Source: Hymenobacter qilianensis
GTDB taxonomy: Bacteria > Bacteroidota > Bacteroidia > Cytophagales > Hymenobacteraceae
Assembly: GCF_014489555.1 (NCBI RefSeq)
Contig: NZ_CP060784.1
Coordinates: 1,178,001-1,242,000, forward strand
Direction: 5' to 3'
Length of the DNA: 64,000 nucleotides
Shown: one piece after another, positions 15,462 through 24,393 of the stretch
Layout: every line of letters starts with the position of its first letter
Numbering within the stretch: position 1 is the stretch's first letter
Notes under the pieces: generated by a model
What the model was told of the DNA's origin: nothing
Database searches by the model: none
The model's input: only the letters and a program-made list of their open reading frames with translations
Program-made: the position numbers and the translations under genes

Positions 15462-18400
15462 TTATGAATTCGGGTTAATCAGCTCGCGGCTCAAGTTATA
15501 CAGCGCCTGCTTCATCGGGTAGAAAAACAGCGTTTCCGGCAGCGTTTCGCCCTGACCGAGGTTGCGGCCAATCTGGTGCAGACCCAAGTTCAGGCTGTCC
15601 TCAATTTCGCGGAGCAGGAAGTCTTTCACCTTCTGTCGGTCCACGTCTACGCCTACTTCGCGCATCAGCGGGGCCACGTCGTCGTTGTCGAGCACGATTT
15701 CGAGGAAACGGCGCGTATTTTCGATTACCGACTGCTTCAACTCGGCGTCGACTTGCGGAATCTTTAGGCGCGCCGTGTCGATGTCGGCACCTTCCAAGGC
15801 ACCATTAAGCTTCACCGTCCGAATCTTGTCGAAGTCGGCGGCGCTGGTGGCACTTTCTTCGAAGAGAACACCACCATTGGTAGTTGCCTCTTTCGGGTTG
15901 TCAGCCAGGATAACGCGGAAGTTTTGCGGTGGCTCTTGACCAGTAGCGGCCAGGAATACAGCCTTGGTGATCTTCTCAATAGCCGCCAAGCTACTGCCGC
16001 CGCTGAGCAACCGCAGGTACAAGCTGCCTTTGCCGGAGAAGCACAAGTAACGAGGCGTTTTCAAGCCCAAATGCTGCACCAATTGCGCTACATGGTAAAT
16101 TATGGCCGTGTAGTGCAGGTAGAAAAGCACTCGCAACTGCCGTCCTTTGCCCAAGCCAAGGCTCTGCGTAAAGCGCAACGCTTCATTATAGGTAAAGAGC
16201 AAGCTCGTTACGTCGGCCGAACCGAAATCGGGGTTCTGTAGAGCTGCGCGTAAGTAACCCTTGTACTCCTGATTCTGCTCCGAATCGGGCAGGCTTTCTA
16301 CGTACTGCACGCCGAGGCGAAGCAGGCCATTTTGCTTGGGCGCACCCTGAACGCGGGCGTAACCATCGCCCCACAGGTCGTCGCCGGCAAAGCGGAACGA
16401 TGAGCTGAACGAAGGCTTCTGCTCGGCGAAAATCAGCAAGTCAGTCGTACCGCCACCGATGTCGATGTTGATGACATTCTCATCACGGTTGGGCACCACC
16501 TGGTTCGTAGCCGTGAGGTAGTAGTACGGCGCCACCGACTCTGAAATACACTGCGTGGGCCGGCGAGCACGGAACACCTCCTGGAATGCCTCGTCCCACA
16601 CCTGCTGAAACTGATTGCGCAGGAACATATCAAAGCTCAGGGGGGCAAACCACACTACGCGGGTGTCTTCCAGAATACCACCGTACTGAGCTGCCTTGTG
16701 CTTCATTAGCAGCAGAATCTCTTTGAAGAAAGCTGCAATCCGATTCACGCCCTGGGGGTCCAGTTCCGCCGACCACTTCAGATTAGTCACGAAGCGGTTC
16801 TGGGGCGGCTGGTTGGTTTCGGTGTTAATGCTGAAACCGATGTTGATGTTGCTCAGCACTTTGCTGGGCTCATTGGCATAGGAGTTTGTCTCGCACACCG
16901 CCGTCCGAATCGGAAACTCATACACCGACTGCTGCTCGCCCACGATGCTAGGCACAAACTCCCGGTTCTGAATCAGCGGAATATCAAACAACTGGCCGGG
17001 GCCGCGCATGTAGCGCTGGAAAGCCGAATAGCCAGTGTCAGGCAATGGTGCGTTCAACAGTTCCACCTGCAAGTCACCCTCCCCAATAGTAAACGGCTTA
17101 GGATGAGCAGAAGGACCGTCGGCGTAGGCTACGTGCGTGTTGCTGGTACCAAAGTCAACGGCGAAGGTGAAGCGGCGGGTGCCGCGGTCCAGTTCACGCC
17201 AGCGCGGCACAATAAGACCGCGGGCCGGCTCGGCGCCCAACGTAGCTGGCGGACAAGTCAGCTCAGCAAGATCGAAGTGCGTACCGCTGATTTCGTAATA
17301 TGTACTGCCAGCCGTGGCTACACTTTTTTGAGTGCGCTCAAACTTGGTAGCGCGGCGGGCTGCGCCCTGGTCAGTCAGTCGCTCGCCACCTACGAAGAAG
17401 GTAAGTTCGTAGCGACGCTGCAGCATTGTGGGGCTGTTGTCGGCATCCACGAGCATGACTTTGTAGAAGTCGTTGTACTCGGGCTGGGCGCGCATCTTGT
17501 AGAACGGGAACACGCCCAGGCCAATGTTGGCCCGCACGATGCGACCCTTCTCCGGAATTTCGCGGCCTTGCGCATCCTTAGGGTTCTGCGGATTCTGGTA
17601 GTAGCTGCGCTCAAAAGTGATAAAACGCCCCCCCTGCACTGGCACCCGCACGTTTACCCGCACATGGTTCAGGTCGATAGTAAACGTGACCAGCTCAGCC
17701 AGATCGTGCTCCGTGAAGTACTCAAAGAAGGATTGCTTCAGCGGCAGCAAATACGGAAACCGCGCACGACCTTGGGTGTCAGCACCGTACTGGAACGTGA
17801 CCTTACCCGTGTGGAAGCGCTGGGTATTTAGCTCGTATGGCAGCTCAACCAGCGCATCTTCCAAGAAGTCGCCCACCGTGAGGTAAGGATACTTGAAGCC
17901 TTTGCCGGGCAACACCCGATTCTCCAGCGTCAGCTCATCGGCGTAGGGCACAGGCGTGCGGTCGTCCCAGGGCTGGCCGTTGAGGTAATTTGCTCCCTGC
18001 ATGGTCAGGTTGGGGCGCAATACCAATGGGCGTAGGCGGCCGCTGCTGGTTTCGCGGGTAGGCTGAATAAACAAGTCGCTGCTCATCACCGCCGACTGAT
18101 CGGCGCGACCGGGTAGCGGCACATACTTTACGCTTACCAAGTTGCCCTGGAAGTCAGTGATGGCGGGGTACTTGGCGGCAAAGCGCTGGGCCGTGTGCTC
18201 GCCCTGCATCTGCATCTGATTGATGCGGCTGCGGTCGAGGCTGGCGAATACGCTGCCGGCAAACTCGCGGCGCTGCAACTGCGGATACGCCAGAAACAGC
18301 TCGTACACGAACTCGCGGAAAGCCGGCGAGCGGTCTTCGAGCAGCACAATCTGATTATCGAAATAATGCCCCCTAGCCTGGGCGCGCTCCAAGTCTAGCG

Positions 18401-18935
18401 GTGCTACTGTAGGGGCTGTGAAGAGCAGGGTAAGTGGTGAAGTGCCCCCCAGCAAGCGCGGTCCGCCCGGCAGGTCCGGCGACTCGTAGAACACGAGATA
18501 CATATCCGAGAAGTCACGGAATCGGTCATCCTGCAAGAACAGCCGCAAGGTTTCGCCCAGCAGACGCGTGCCCTCATCGGCCTGCATCTTGCGCAGCTCC
18601 GTCTCCGCGTTCCAGCGACGCAGCGTGATTTTGCGGCCAGCTTGGGTGTAGAGGTTGAAGTTGTACAGCACCTCAAACAGGTCCCAGTAGTGCGACACCA
18701 GTTCATGGTACACCGAGCCCGCATTGCGCTGTCCCTCACGGGCCAGGAAATCAAAGGCCGTTTCAAACAAGTGCATCCGCGCAAATGGCGTCGGAATGGA
18801 CACGGCCACATTCTTGGCCCGCCCGCCTGTGGGGTCGGTTACGGTATCAATTTCGGTGCTGGTAATGGGAGCGGTTTTCTGCCAGCCTTGCACCTGCTGG
18901 GAGCCGTTGTTATGTAAGCGAAGGACTTTGGGCAT
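15462..18935 (-). CDS. Giant actin/Hsp70-fold ATPase (1157 residues)
   Basis: The C-terminal half has the nucleotide-binding signatures of the actin/Hsp70 superfamily: phosphate-1 loop FAVDFGTSNTHVAYADG (DFGTSNT at about 594-600), phosphate-2 loop NVINIDIGGGTTDLLIF (about 825-832) and an adenosine-type motif LCFSGKGSLYLRLL (about 985). It probably binds and hydrolyses ATP in the cytoplasm, since no signal or membrane helix is seen. The first 580 residues form a separate, largely beta-rich region that I do not recognise. The last 120 are helical. The large N-terminal extension plus Hsp70-like core recalls SrfB-type proteins, but I cannot show homology. It sits next to the tubulin-like gene, separated by a palindromic repeat. 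Confidence 0.85.
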   Translation of the reverse strand: MPKVLRLHNNGSQQVQGWQKTAPITSTEIDTVTDPTGGRAKNVAVSIPTPFARMHLFETAFDFLAREGQRNAGSVYHELVSHYWDLFEVLYNFNLYTQAGRKITLRRWNAETELRKMQADEGTRLLGETLRLFLQDDRFRDFSDMYLVFYESPDLPGGPRLLGGTSPLTLLFTAPTVAPLDLERAQARGHYFDNQIVLLEDRSPAFREFVYELFLAYPQLQRREFAGSVFASLDRSRINQMQMQGEHTAQRFAAKYPAITDFQGNLVSVKYVPLPGRADQSAVMSSDLFIQPTRETSSGRLRPLVLRPNLTMQGANYLNGQPWDDRTPVPYADELTLENRVLPGKGFKYPYLTVGDFLEDALVELPYELNTQRFHTGKVTFQYGADTQGRARFPYLLPLKQSFFEYFTEHDLAELVTFTIDLNHVRVNVRVPVQGGRFITFERSYYQNPQNPKDAQGREIPEKGRIVRANIGLGVFPFYKMRAQPEYNDFYKVMLVDADNSPTMLQRRYELTFFVGGERLTDQGAARRATKFERTQKSVATAGSTYYEISGTHFDLAELTCPPATLGAEPARGLIVPRWRELDRGTRRFTFAVDFGTSNTHVAYADGPSAHPKPFTIGEGDLQVELLNAPLPDTGYSAFQRYMRGPGQLFDIPLIQNREFVPSIVGEQQSVYEFPIRTAVCETNSYANEPSKVLSNINIGFSINTETNQPPQNRFVTNLKWSAELDPQGVNRIAAFFKEILLLMKHKAAQYGGILEDTRVVWFAPLSFDMFLRNQFQQVWDEAFQEVFRARRPTQCISESVAPYYYLTATNQVVPNRDENVINIDIGGGTTDLLIFAEQKPSFSSSFRFAGDDLWGDGYARVQGAPKQNGLLRLGVQYVESLPDSEQNQEYKGYLRAALQNPDFGSADVTSLLFTYNEALRFTQSLGLGKGRQLRVLFYLHYTAIIYHVAQLVQHLGLKTPRYLCFSGKGSLYLRLLSGGSSLAAIEKITKAVFLAATGQEPPQNFRVILADNPKEATTNGGVLFEESATSAADFDKIRTVKLNGALEGADIDTARLKIPQVDAELKQSVIENTRRFLEIVLDNDDVAPLMREVGVDVDRQKVKDFLLREIEDSLNLGLHQIGRNLGQGETLPETLFFYPMKQALYNLSRELINPNS

Positions 18936-18966
18936 TCCTATAGTCGATTATGTCGATTGAGTAGTA

Positions 18967-19276
18967 ATTCAATTCCCCTCCTCAGATACTGTTGCGCATC
19001 AAGCAAGGAGGGGTGCCCTAAGGGCGGGGTGGTTGACCGGCGTTGCTGATGTTGTGTGGAAGCGGGCCTGCAAACGGTAGGCGGTCATGCAGAGCGGAGC
19101 GAAGCGTCTCGCGTGTTTAGCGGGATTAGTAATCAGACATCAGCACGCGAGATCCTTCGCGCTGCGCTGCATGACGTTCTATATACCCGTTCCCGTTAAA
19201 CAACATCAGCAACGACCTCAACCACCCCAGCGGCGGCTGCGCCGCCGCATCCCCTCCTCAACTTAGGAGGGGAGCT
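18967..19276. repeat. Nested palindromic element between actin-like and tubulin-like genes
   Basis: This 310-base gap has no gene. It is a set of nested inverted repeats. Outermost are CCCCTCCT/AGGAGGGG blocks, as in the terminator at 62264. Next come GCGGGGTGGTT/AACCACCCCAGC and GTTGCTGATGTTGT/AACAACATCAGCAAC. The core is a GTCATGCAGAGCGGAGCGAAG palindrome (19084-19175) with the GGATTAGTAA loop. It looks like a repeat inserted into a terminator-like hairpin. Whether transcription passes through it decides if the flanking cluster genes form one operon. Confidence 0.7.
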
Positions 19277-19284
19277 TGATGTTC

Positions 19285-20733
19285 TTATACAACCTTTACC
19301 TTTTCTTCAAACGCTTTATCCGTCACGCGGTCGAACAGAGCCAGCAGCTTCTTGAAGTTGTCGGGCTCCTGGATAGACTTTGCAGCGTCGTTGAGCTGAT
19401 TGAGGAAGTAGTTCTGACTGAGGCCTTTGTTGAAAAAGTCATTCCACTTTTTCTCTACAGGCTTGCCGGCAATCATGGCGTTGAAATCGTCGGTGGTGAG
19501 GTCGAAGGGGCGGAAGGCGCGACGGTTTTGGGACAGCTCTCTTAGCCACTCATCCACACCGAATTCAGGGCTGTGGAGGAAGTTGTTCAGCTCCTTGAAT
19601 ATGGGTTCATTGCGCATGGCATAGTCCAGGTTCAAGTTGTCGTGGTAGGGGGCTTTATCAGTGGGCAGGTGCTGCTTATGATAGCGCGTGAAGTACAGGA
19701 ATTGCGTGAGTTGCTTAGCAATCAGTTCCCGCGATTCGTCGGGCAAGTGGCTGAAGTTCAACTCTTGCGTGTCTACGCCCAAGCCATACTCGTGGAAGTG
19801 CGGACCGCCATTGCGCAGTTCAGCATCGGGGTACTGCATAAAGTCCACGATGCTGAGCGCGGCCAGCAGCTCAATGAGGTGAGCCTTGTTGCGCTGGGCC
19901 GTGCCGCCAGGTTGGTTTTCGTAGGGCGTATCAGGCGTATCAGCCAGGTAATACAGAGCGTCGAGGCCCTGTAGGTTGTGCTCGTAGTAGCTGAGTGCCG
20001 CCTTTGTCTTGGTGAGGAAGCTGTTGGAGTCGATGATGGAGTTATCCTCTGATTGCAACGCAAAGTAGGGCATCACCGTCACGGCGCCGGTCAAAGCATC
20101 GCGCAGGTAGCGGGCATTGCTTAGGCGCGTGTTGGGGTCTTTGAGGTTTTTGAGCAACAATGGGAACCCCGCCGCGCCTGTGCCGCCGAAGATGCTGGAA
20201 ACGAAAAACACCCGGTCGCCGGCTTGGAAGTTGTCAGCGAAAAAGCGGATTTCCGGCGAGTCGACCACCTTATTCAGCACGACGCTGCCCACGTTAGGCG
20301 AGCCGCGGAAACCAATAGTCAGGGGGCTTTCTAGATTGTCTTGGGTGAACAGCAACTCTACCAATCCTTTGGAATCGATAGAAAGCTGGTCGTAGCTTAA
20401 ATATTGGCGGAAGCTTTGGTTGATGCCGCCAAAGTCGAAGACGAACGTGTCCTTTACACCCCCGTTGGTGTCAGCCGAAATGCTGCTGAGCGTGCTGATG
20501 TTGGTGTGAAAGAAGCCGTCTTCGCGCTGCCCTAGGCGGCTATAAATCTGCTGATAGCTCTTCAGCATATTCACCGTCCGATTCATGTCGCCGTTGTGAG
20601 CGTCGGGGTCGATGATGATGGGCACTACCCGGTCGCAATTGGGTAGCTGTACGCCGGCGGCCAGCAGCATGGTGAGGGAGCGAATAACGCGGGAGCCCGT
20701 GCCGCCAATACCGAATAAAAAGAGTTTAGCCAT
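19285..20733 (-). CDS. Tubulin-like GTPase-fold protein
   Basis: The 482-residue cytoplasmic protein begins MAKLFLFGIGGTGSRVIRSL, a glycine-rich first loop (GIGGTGS, 8-14) as in the bacterial 'tubulin-like' family. The tubulin/FtsZ signature loop is seen as FFVSSIFGGTGAAGFP (GGTGAAG at 183-189) after the strand DRVFFV. Tubulin and FtsZ use GGGTGTG or GGGTGSG at this place to bind the GTP phosphates. Length and motif spacing fit a full tubulin fold, so GTP-dependent polymerisation is plausible but untested. It lies between the actin-like ATPase and a small membrane protein on the same strand. Presence of both cytomotive families in one cluster is the notable point. Confidence 0.85.
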   Translation of the reverse strand: MAKLFLFGIGGTGSRVIRSLTMLLAAGVQLPNCDRVVPIIIDPDAHNGDMNRTVNMLKSYQQIYSRLGQREDGFFHTNISTLSSISADTNGGVKDTFVFDFGGINQSFRQYLSYDQLSIDSKGLVELLFTQDNLESPLTIGFRGSPNVGSVVLNKVVDSPEIRFFADNFQAGDRVFFVSSIFGGTGAAGFPLLLKNLKDPNTRLSNARYLRDALTGAVTVMPYFALQSEDNSIIDSNSFLTKTKAALSYYEHNLQGLDALYYLADTPDTPYENQPGGTAQRNKAHLIELLAALSIVDFMQYPDAELRNGGPHFHEYGLGVDTQELNFSHLPDESRELIAKQLTQFLYFTRYHKQHLPTDKAPYHDNLNLDYAMRNEPIFKELNNFLHSPEFGVDEWLRELSQNRRAFRPFDLTTDDFNAMIAGKPVEKKWNDFFNKGLSQNYFLNQLNDAAKSIQEPDNFKKLLALFDRVTDKAFEEKVKVV

Positions 20734-20885
20734 TGAATCGCAGAGTTTGCAGATTGATCAGATTTCGCGGATGCGTACAGAAACGCATTATTTGGTGGCT
20801 TACTGCTGAGCCTATAGGCTTCACCGCCAGTTATGAGTTTAGCTATAGAAACGATAAAGACGCGAGTTATCGCGTCTTTATGCCC

Positions 20886-21278
20886 TTAAAAAGGTGTAGT
20901 GCTGGCGTTGGTCGAGCCTTTGCGCAGAATAACAGAGAAAAGAAAAAACCAGAGTAGGCCGTACACGGCGTTCAGCGTTGCCAGCCAATAGATATAAGAG
21001 TGCTCCGCTACCTGCTGACTGTTGCACTGCACAATGGCGATAATAAAGGCAATAATGGCGTTAGCAATAAGGAAAATTGCCCAATGGCGTCCCTTATTGA
21101 AGGTTGCTACTCCCATCGCCCGGTTAATCAGATAATAGAAAATCAGCACCAGGGCCAACGAAACACCTAGCGTCAGCAGGCCGACGTTGGGGAAAATTAC
21201 CTCGCGGTAAACAGGGGTTTCGGATGGCGGCTGCGGAGAGCCGATGAGTTCGTAGAGAAAACGGAAAAATGACTTCAT
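20886..21278 (-). CDS. Small three-helix membrane protein, unknown function
   Basis: The 130-residue protein starts at ATG 21278 (MKSFFRFLYELIG) and has three hydrophobic segments: NVGLLTLGVSLALVLIFYYLI, WAIFLIANAIIAFIIAIV and WLATLNAVYGLLWFFLFSVIL. No conserved catalytic motif or family was recognised. It sits between the VWA-like lipoprotein and the tubulin-like gene on the same strand, 105 bases from the lipoprotein stop and 152 bases before the tubulin-like start. A membrane anchor or assembly factor for the cluster is possible by position only. The 20734-20885 gap contains GACGCGAGTTATCGCGTC, a small palindrome near 20860. Confidence 0.65.
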   Translation of the reverse strand: MKSFFRFLYELIGSPQPPSETPVYREVIFPNVGLLTLGVSLALVLIFYYLINRAMGVATFNKGRHWAIFLIANAIIAFIIAIVQCNSQQVAEHSYIYWLATLNAVYGLLWFFLFSVILRKGSTNASTTPF

Positions 21279-21383
21279 AGCGGAAATGTACAAATAACTT
21301 TGAGTGGAGATTCGCTGAACGCAGAAGATTCAACAGAATTGTGTGCATGATGCAAATCAGCGCAACAATATTAACTTCTTACG

Positions 21384-22781
21384 CTATTTGGCGGGCTCAA
21401 GCGTGAGTGGAATTTGAAATACGGGGGCATCTTGGCCAGCGACAATAGCTGTAGACACGCCATCGAGGAGACTGGCGAAGGCGAAGGTTTTGGGGCCCGC
21501 CTGATTGATGTTGCTGTCGTTTTGGGTTGTCCACTGGCTTACCCAAGCCGGGCGGGCATCATTGAGCACTACTTGCAAAGGGCGGGCAGCACGGGCCATT
21601 TTAGTTAAGCGCACTTTCACAAAGTGCGTGTACTGATTTTCGGGGCCGCTGCTGGCGCGGGTCTGGTCGGTGGCCGCGGCTACGTTAACGATCTTCGCGT
21701 CCGTATCCTGACCAACAAGCTTTAAATTTTGCTTTAGATAAGCGGGGTCGCGGTACAAGGCAGGCATGGTGCTCAAATTTAGACCCAGCACAAACTCCAC
21801 GGGGTTCTGCGCGGAAGCTTCCTGCACGGCTACCGTGTGGTAGGTGGCACCGGCCTCACGCTTGCTGGCGGTTTTCTCGCCGTAATACCAATCACCTTTG
21901 TTCTGATATTTATTTAGCAGGGAAGAAGCCGGGCGCGGATACTTTATGCCGTAATGCACCTGTTGAGCTGGCTGTTTGGCCAGCAAAGCGGCCTCAAAGC
22001 GACGCACGGCGTCCTGGGGGCCAATTACCCAGAAATAATACGGAATATCGGTGTCGCAGCAGTTGGGTACTTTGCGGGCGCCGGTCATGATGGCCGGGTA
22101 AAACGTGCCCTGAAAATCGGAGGTGAAACCGTATACCGACACAGCCAGATCAGTGCGCTGGGTGCGGCTGATGGCGTCGGTGATATCCGTTTTGATGTAA
22201 GGAATGGCGCCCGTGTTCTTGGGCGAGTAGATAAAGTCCGAAATCAGGACGTTGACCGTGTTGGCCGCGTAGTAGTTGCTGACCAGCGTATCGAGCACTG
22301 TCGGGATGTCGGTGCTGCTGGCGGGCTCTTTGATGCCGCCGCGCACGGTGCCGGAGAGTTCCTGGTACGAGTCGCGATAAGGCTTTTCTTTAATACGATA
22401 ATACACTTTGCGGCTTGCTGCTGGGCTGTTATTCAGCTCCGACAAAAACTGTGCGACCTGCTGCTGGAAGCGGGTATTGCTGGCATCAGCGCCGGGCTTA
22501 GGCATAAAGCCTTCCATCGAGCCCGATACTTCCAGAAACACATTTACTTGAGCTAGCGGCGCGGCAGCGGCAGCATCCGTTTCGACTGCCACGTTGGGCG
22601 CTCCTTTGTCGGGGGCGACTTTGGCGTTGTCGCGCGGCATCTTGGTTTGGTCGTTCTCGACCTGTTGCTCGGTTACCGCGCCGCCTTCGGTTTTTACATC
22701 ATTGCGGGAGTAACAACCGGCCAATACTAACAGCACAGCGGCCAGCGCAGGTTGAAAACGGAAGCAGGGGGGCAAATTCAT
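21384..22781 (-). CDS. VWA-like lipoprotein with altered MIDAS
   Basis: The 465-residue protein has a lipoprotein signal with lipobox VLAGC (Cys23) and an acidic, low-complexity linker (about 25-77). The remaining part begins QVNVFLEVSGSMEGFMPKPG. This is a von Willebrand A type first strand with the MIDAS motif DxSxS written E84-x-S86-x-S88. NVLISDFIYSP (second MIDAS strand) and DLAVSVYGFTSDFQGTFYP follow, consistent with a VWA core. The C-terminal third is beta-rich. It should be exposed in the periplasm or on the outer membrane and might bind a partner through the metal site. It is the first gene of the cluster read from the upstream side. The glutamate in place of aspartate is unusual and may weaken metal binding. 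Confidence 0.75.
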   Translation of the reverse strand: MNLPPCFRFQPALAAVLLVLAGCYSRNDVKTEGGAVTEQQVENDQTKMPRDNAKVAPDKGAPNVAVETDAAAAAPLAQVNVFLEVSGSMEGFMPKPGADASNTRFQQQVAQFLSELNNSPAASRKVYYRIKEKPYRDSYQELSGTVRGGIKEPASSTDIPTVLDTLVSNYYAANTVNVLISDFIYSPKNTGAIPYIKTDITDAISRTQRTDLAVSVYGFTSDFQGTFYPAIMTGARKVPNCCDTDIPYYFWVIGPQDAVRRFEAALLAKQPAQQVHYGIKYPRPASSLLNKYQNKGDWYYGEKTASKREAGATYHTVAVQEASAQNPVEFVLGLNLSTMPALYRDPAYLKQNLKLVGQDTDAKIVNVAAATDQTRASSGPENQYTHFVKVRLTKMARAARPLQVVLNDARPAWVSQWTTQNDSNINQAGPKTFAFASLLDGVSTAIVAGQDAPVFQIPLTLEPAK

Positions 22782-22977
22782 AGAAGCAAAATAGAAGCAA
22801 ACGGCCCGTGCCGCAACCTGCGTACTGCTGGCCGGGCGGGTGGGTTGTGGGGGAACGCTGAGAAACTCGTAAAATTTTGTGCCACTTCTCGGCTGGCAGC
22901 CTTATCGATATTATCGAATGTTTTTGAATTAGACAGTTAGGCAGTGCAGCAGATGGCTAGTAAAGATGTCATATAGC

Positions 22978-23193
22978 CCGTCATGCAGAGCGAAGCGAAG
23001 CATCTCGCGCGCTGATGTCGGAGTAGTAATTGTCATGCTGAGCTTGCCGAAGCATCTCTACCGCTTCGTTGTGCACCGATTGGGATTAGTAACCAACTGA
23101 GATGCTTCGGCAAGCTCAGCATGACGTTCTTCTTAGCTGAGCTACTACTCCCGCTAAACACGCGAGATGCTTCGCTCCGCTCTGCATGACGGT
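22978..23193. repeat. Palindromic repeat A with palindrome B nested inside
   Basis: Outer arms GTCATGCAGAGCGAAGCGAAG and CTTCGCTCCGCTCTGCATGAC match the window's family A. Inside lies a complete second palindrome (23032-23125), GTCATGCTGAGCTTGCCGAAG ... CTTCGGCAAGCTCAGCATGAC, with GGGATTAGTAA in its loop. Sequence 22782-22977 is AT-rich upstream DNA of the lipoprotein gene with no gene seen. Confidence 0.8.
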
Positions 23194-23237
23194 CAACAGT
23201 TGGTAATGAACTAGGCTAAAAAAAAGCCCCCAGACTA

Positions 23238-24239
23238 TTAGCTGTAATTGATTTCGGTGTTGTCGCCGATGTTGAGGCTGTGGTTCAGGCCACTGAAAGA
23301 AGCGTCGCTGCCCACAATGCAGTCTTGCATGACGGCGGAGCGCAACTCGCTATACGAGCCAATGATAGAGTCGCTTATGATGGTGTTGCGCACGATGGTG
23401 CGGTCGCCTATGGCCACATTGGGCCCAATGATGGAGTGGCGAATCTGGCAGTCGCGGCCGATGCTGACGGGCGGGATGATAATGGTATCCGGAAATTCGG
23501 GGTACTCGCGGGCTACCAGAAATTCGGGGCGGTTGAGCAGACGGGCGTTGGCTTCGAGCAGGCTTTCCTTGCGGCCGCAGTCAAACCAGTTATCAACCGG
23601 CGTGGTGGTCATTTCCTCACCTTCGTTGATGAGCAGCATGAGCGCATCGGTTAGCTGATACTCATTGTGGGTGCGCTGCTCATCGGCGATAATACGCTCC
23701 AGGGCCACGGCCAGCCGCTCAGGATTGGCAATTTTATAAAGCCCGACCAGCGCATGATTCGACTTCGGGATGCGCGGCTTCTCGACTACCTTGGTTACCT
23801 GTCCGGTAGCATCCGTCTCGACCAGGCCAAACATGGAGGGCGTTTTCACCTCCTTCACGGCCAGCACCGTGCCGGGCGTATCCAGTAGCTGGCTCAGGTC
23901 TACGTCTACGATGGTGTCGCCGAGCAGAATCAGCATGCCGTCGGTTTCGTAGCGAAAATGCTCGCGCGCGACCCACAATGCGTGACCAATGCCTTCGCGG
24001 GGCTCCTGCACCACAAACTCGGAGCGAAGATTTGGGTACTGCCGACGCACGTAACTCTCAATTTTCTCGCCCAGGTAGCCAATCACGAACACAAAATCTT
24101 CGATGCCGGCGGCCACCAGCCGGTCGATAATGTGCCCCAGAATAGTGTTGCCCGCCACTGGCACCAGTGATTTGGGCTGGGTGTGGGTGTGGGGCCGTAA
24201 GCGCGAACCAATACCAGCAACAGGAATAACAGCTTTCAT
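23238..24239 (-). CDS. Sugar-1-phosphate nucleotidyltransferase with beta-helix domain
   Basis: The 333-residue protein starts at ATG 24239 with MKAVIPVAGIGSRLRPHTHTQPKSLVPVAG, the nucleotide-binding motif of RmlA/GlmU/GalU-type nucleotidyltransferases. Further motifs are LILLGDTIVD (metal-binding Asp), VVEKP, ALVGLYKI and NWFDCGRKESLLEAN. Residues from about 255 form hexapeptide turns of a left-handed beta-helix (SIIGPNVAIGDRTIV, SIIGSYSEL). This layout matches long 'glucose-1-phosphate thymidylyltransferase' proteins of Bacteroidota that charge a sugar phosphate with dTTP or UTP for cell-wall or exopolysaccharide synthesis. The exact sugar is not decided. It is divergent from lemA. An upstream extension to 24302 is open but does not match the family. 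Confidence 0.92.
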   Translation of the reverse strand: MKAVIPVAGIGSRLRPHTHTQPKSLVPVAGNTILGHIIDRLVAAGIEDFVFVIGYLGEKIESYVRRQYPNLRSEFVVQEPREGIGHALWVAREHFRYETDGMLILLGDTIVDVDLSQLLDTPGTVLAVKEVKTPSMFGLVETDATGQVTKVVEKPRIPKSNHALVGLYKIANPERLAVALERIIADEQRTHNEYQLTDALMLLINEGEEMTTTPVDNWFDCGRKESLLEANARLLNRPEFLVAREYPEFPDTIIIPPVSIGRDCQIRHSIIGPNVAIGDRTIVRNTIISDSIIGSYSELRSAVMQDCIVGSDASFSGLNHSLNIGDNTEINYS

Positions 24240-24393
24240 AAACGACAAACGTGGCGTAAGACCGCAAAATAGTAATTCGTGCGGCAGTAACTCTAAAGAC
24301 AACCGCTAAGACGCGTTTCCGTACTTTGCACTGCGCATATTTAATATTTGGTGCGTAACTACAACCATCTTTCCCTTCCTCTCCCTTTCTCCT

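Noticed and set aside
11257..22781. A canonical Zorya (ZorABCD) defence system
   Set aside because: Only the MotA/MotB-like pair corresponds. No ZorC-like EH signature protein and no ZorD-like SNF2 helicase were seen; instead actin-like and tubulin-like proteins are present.
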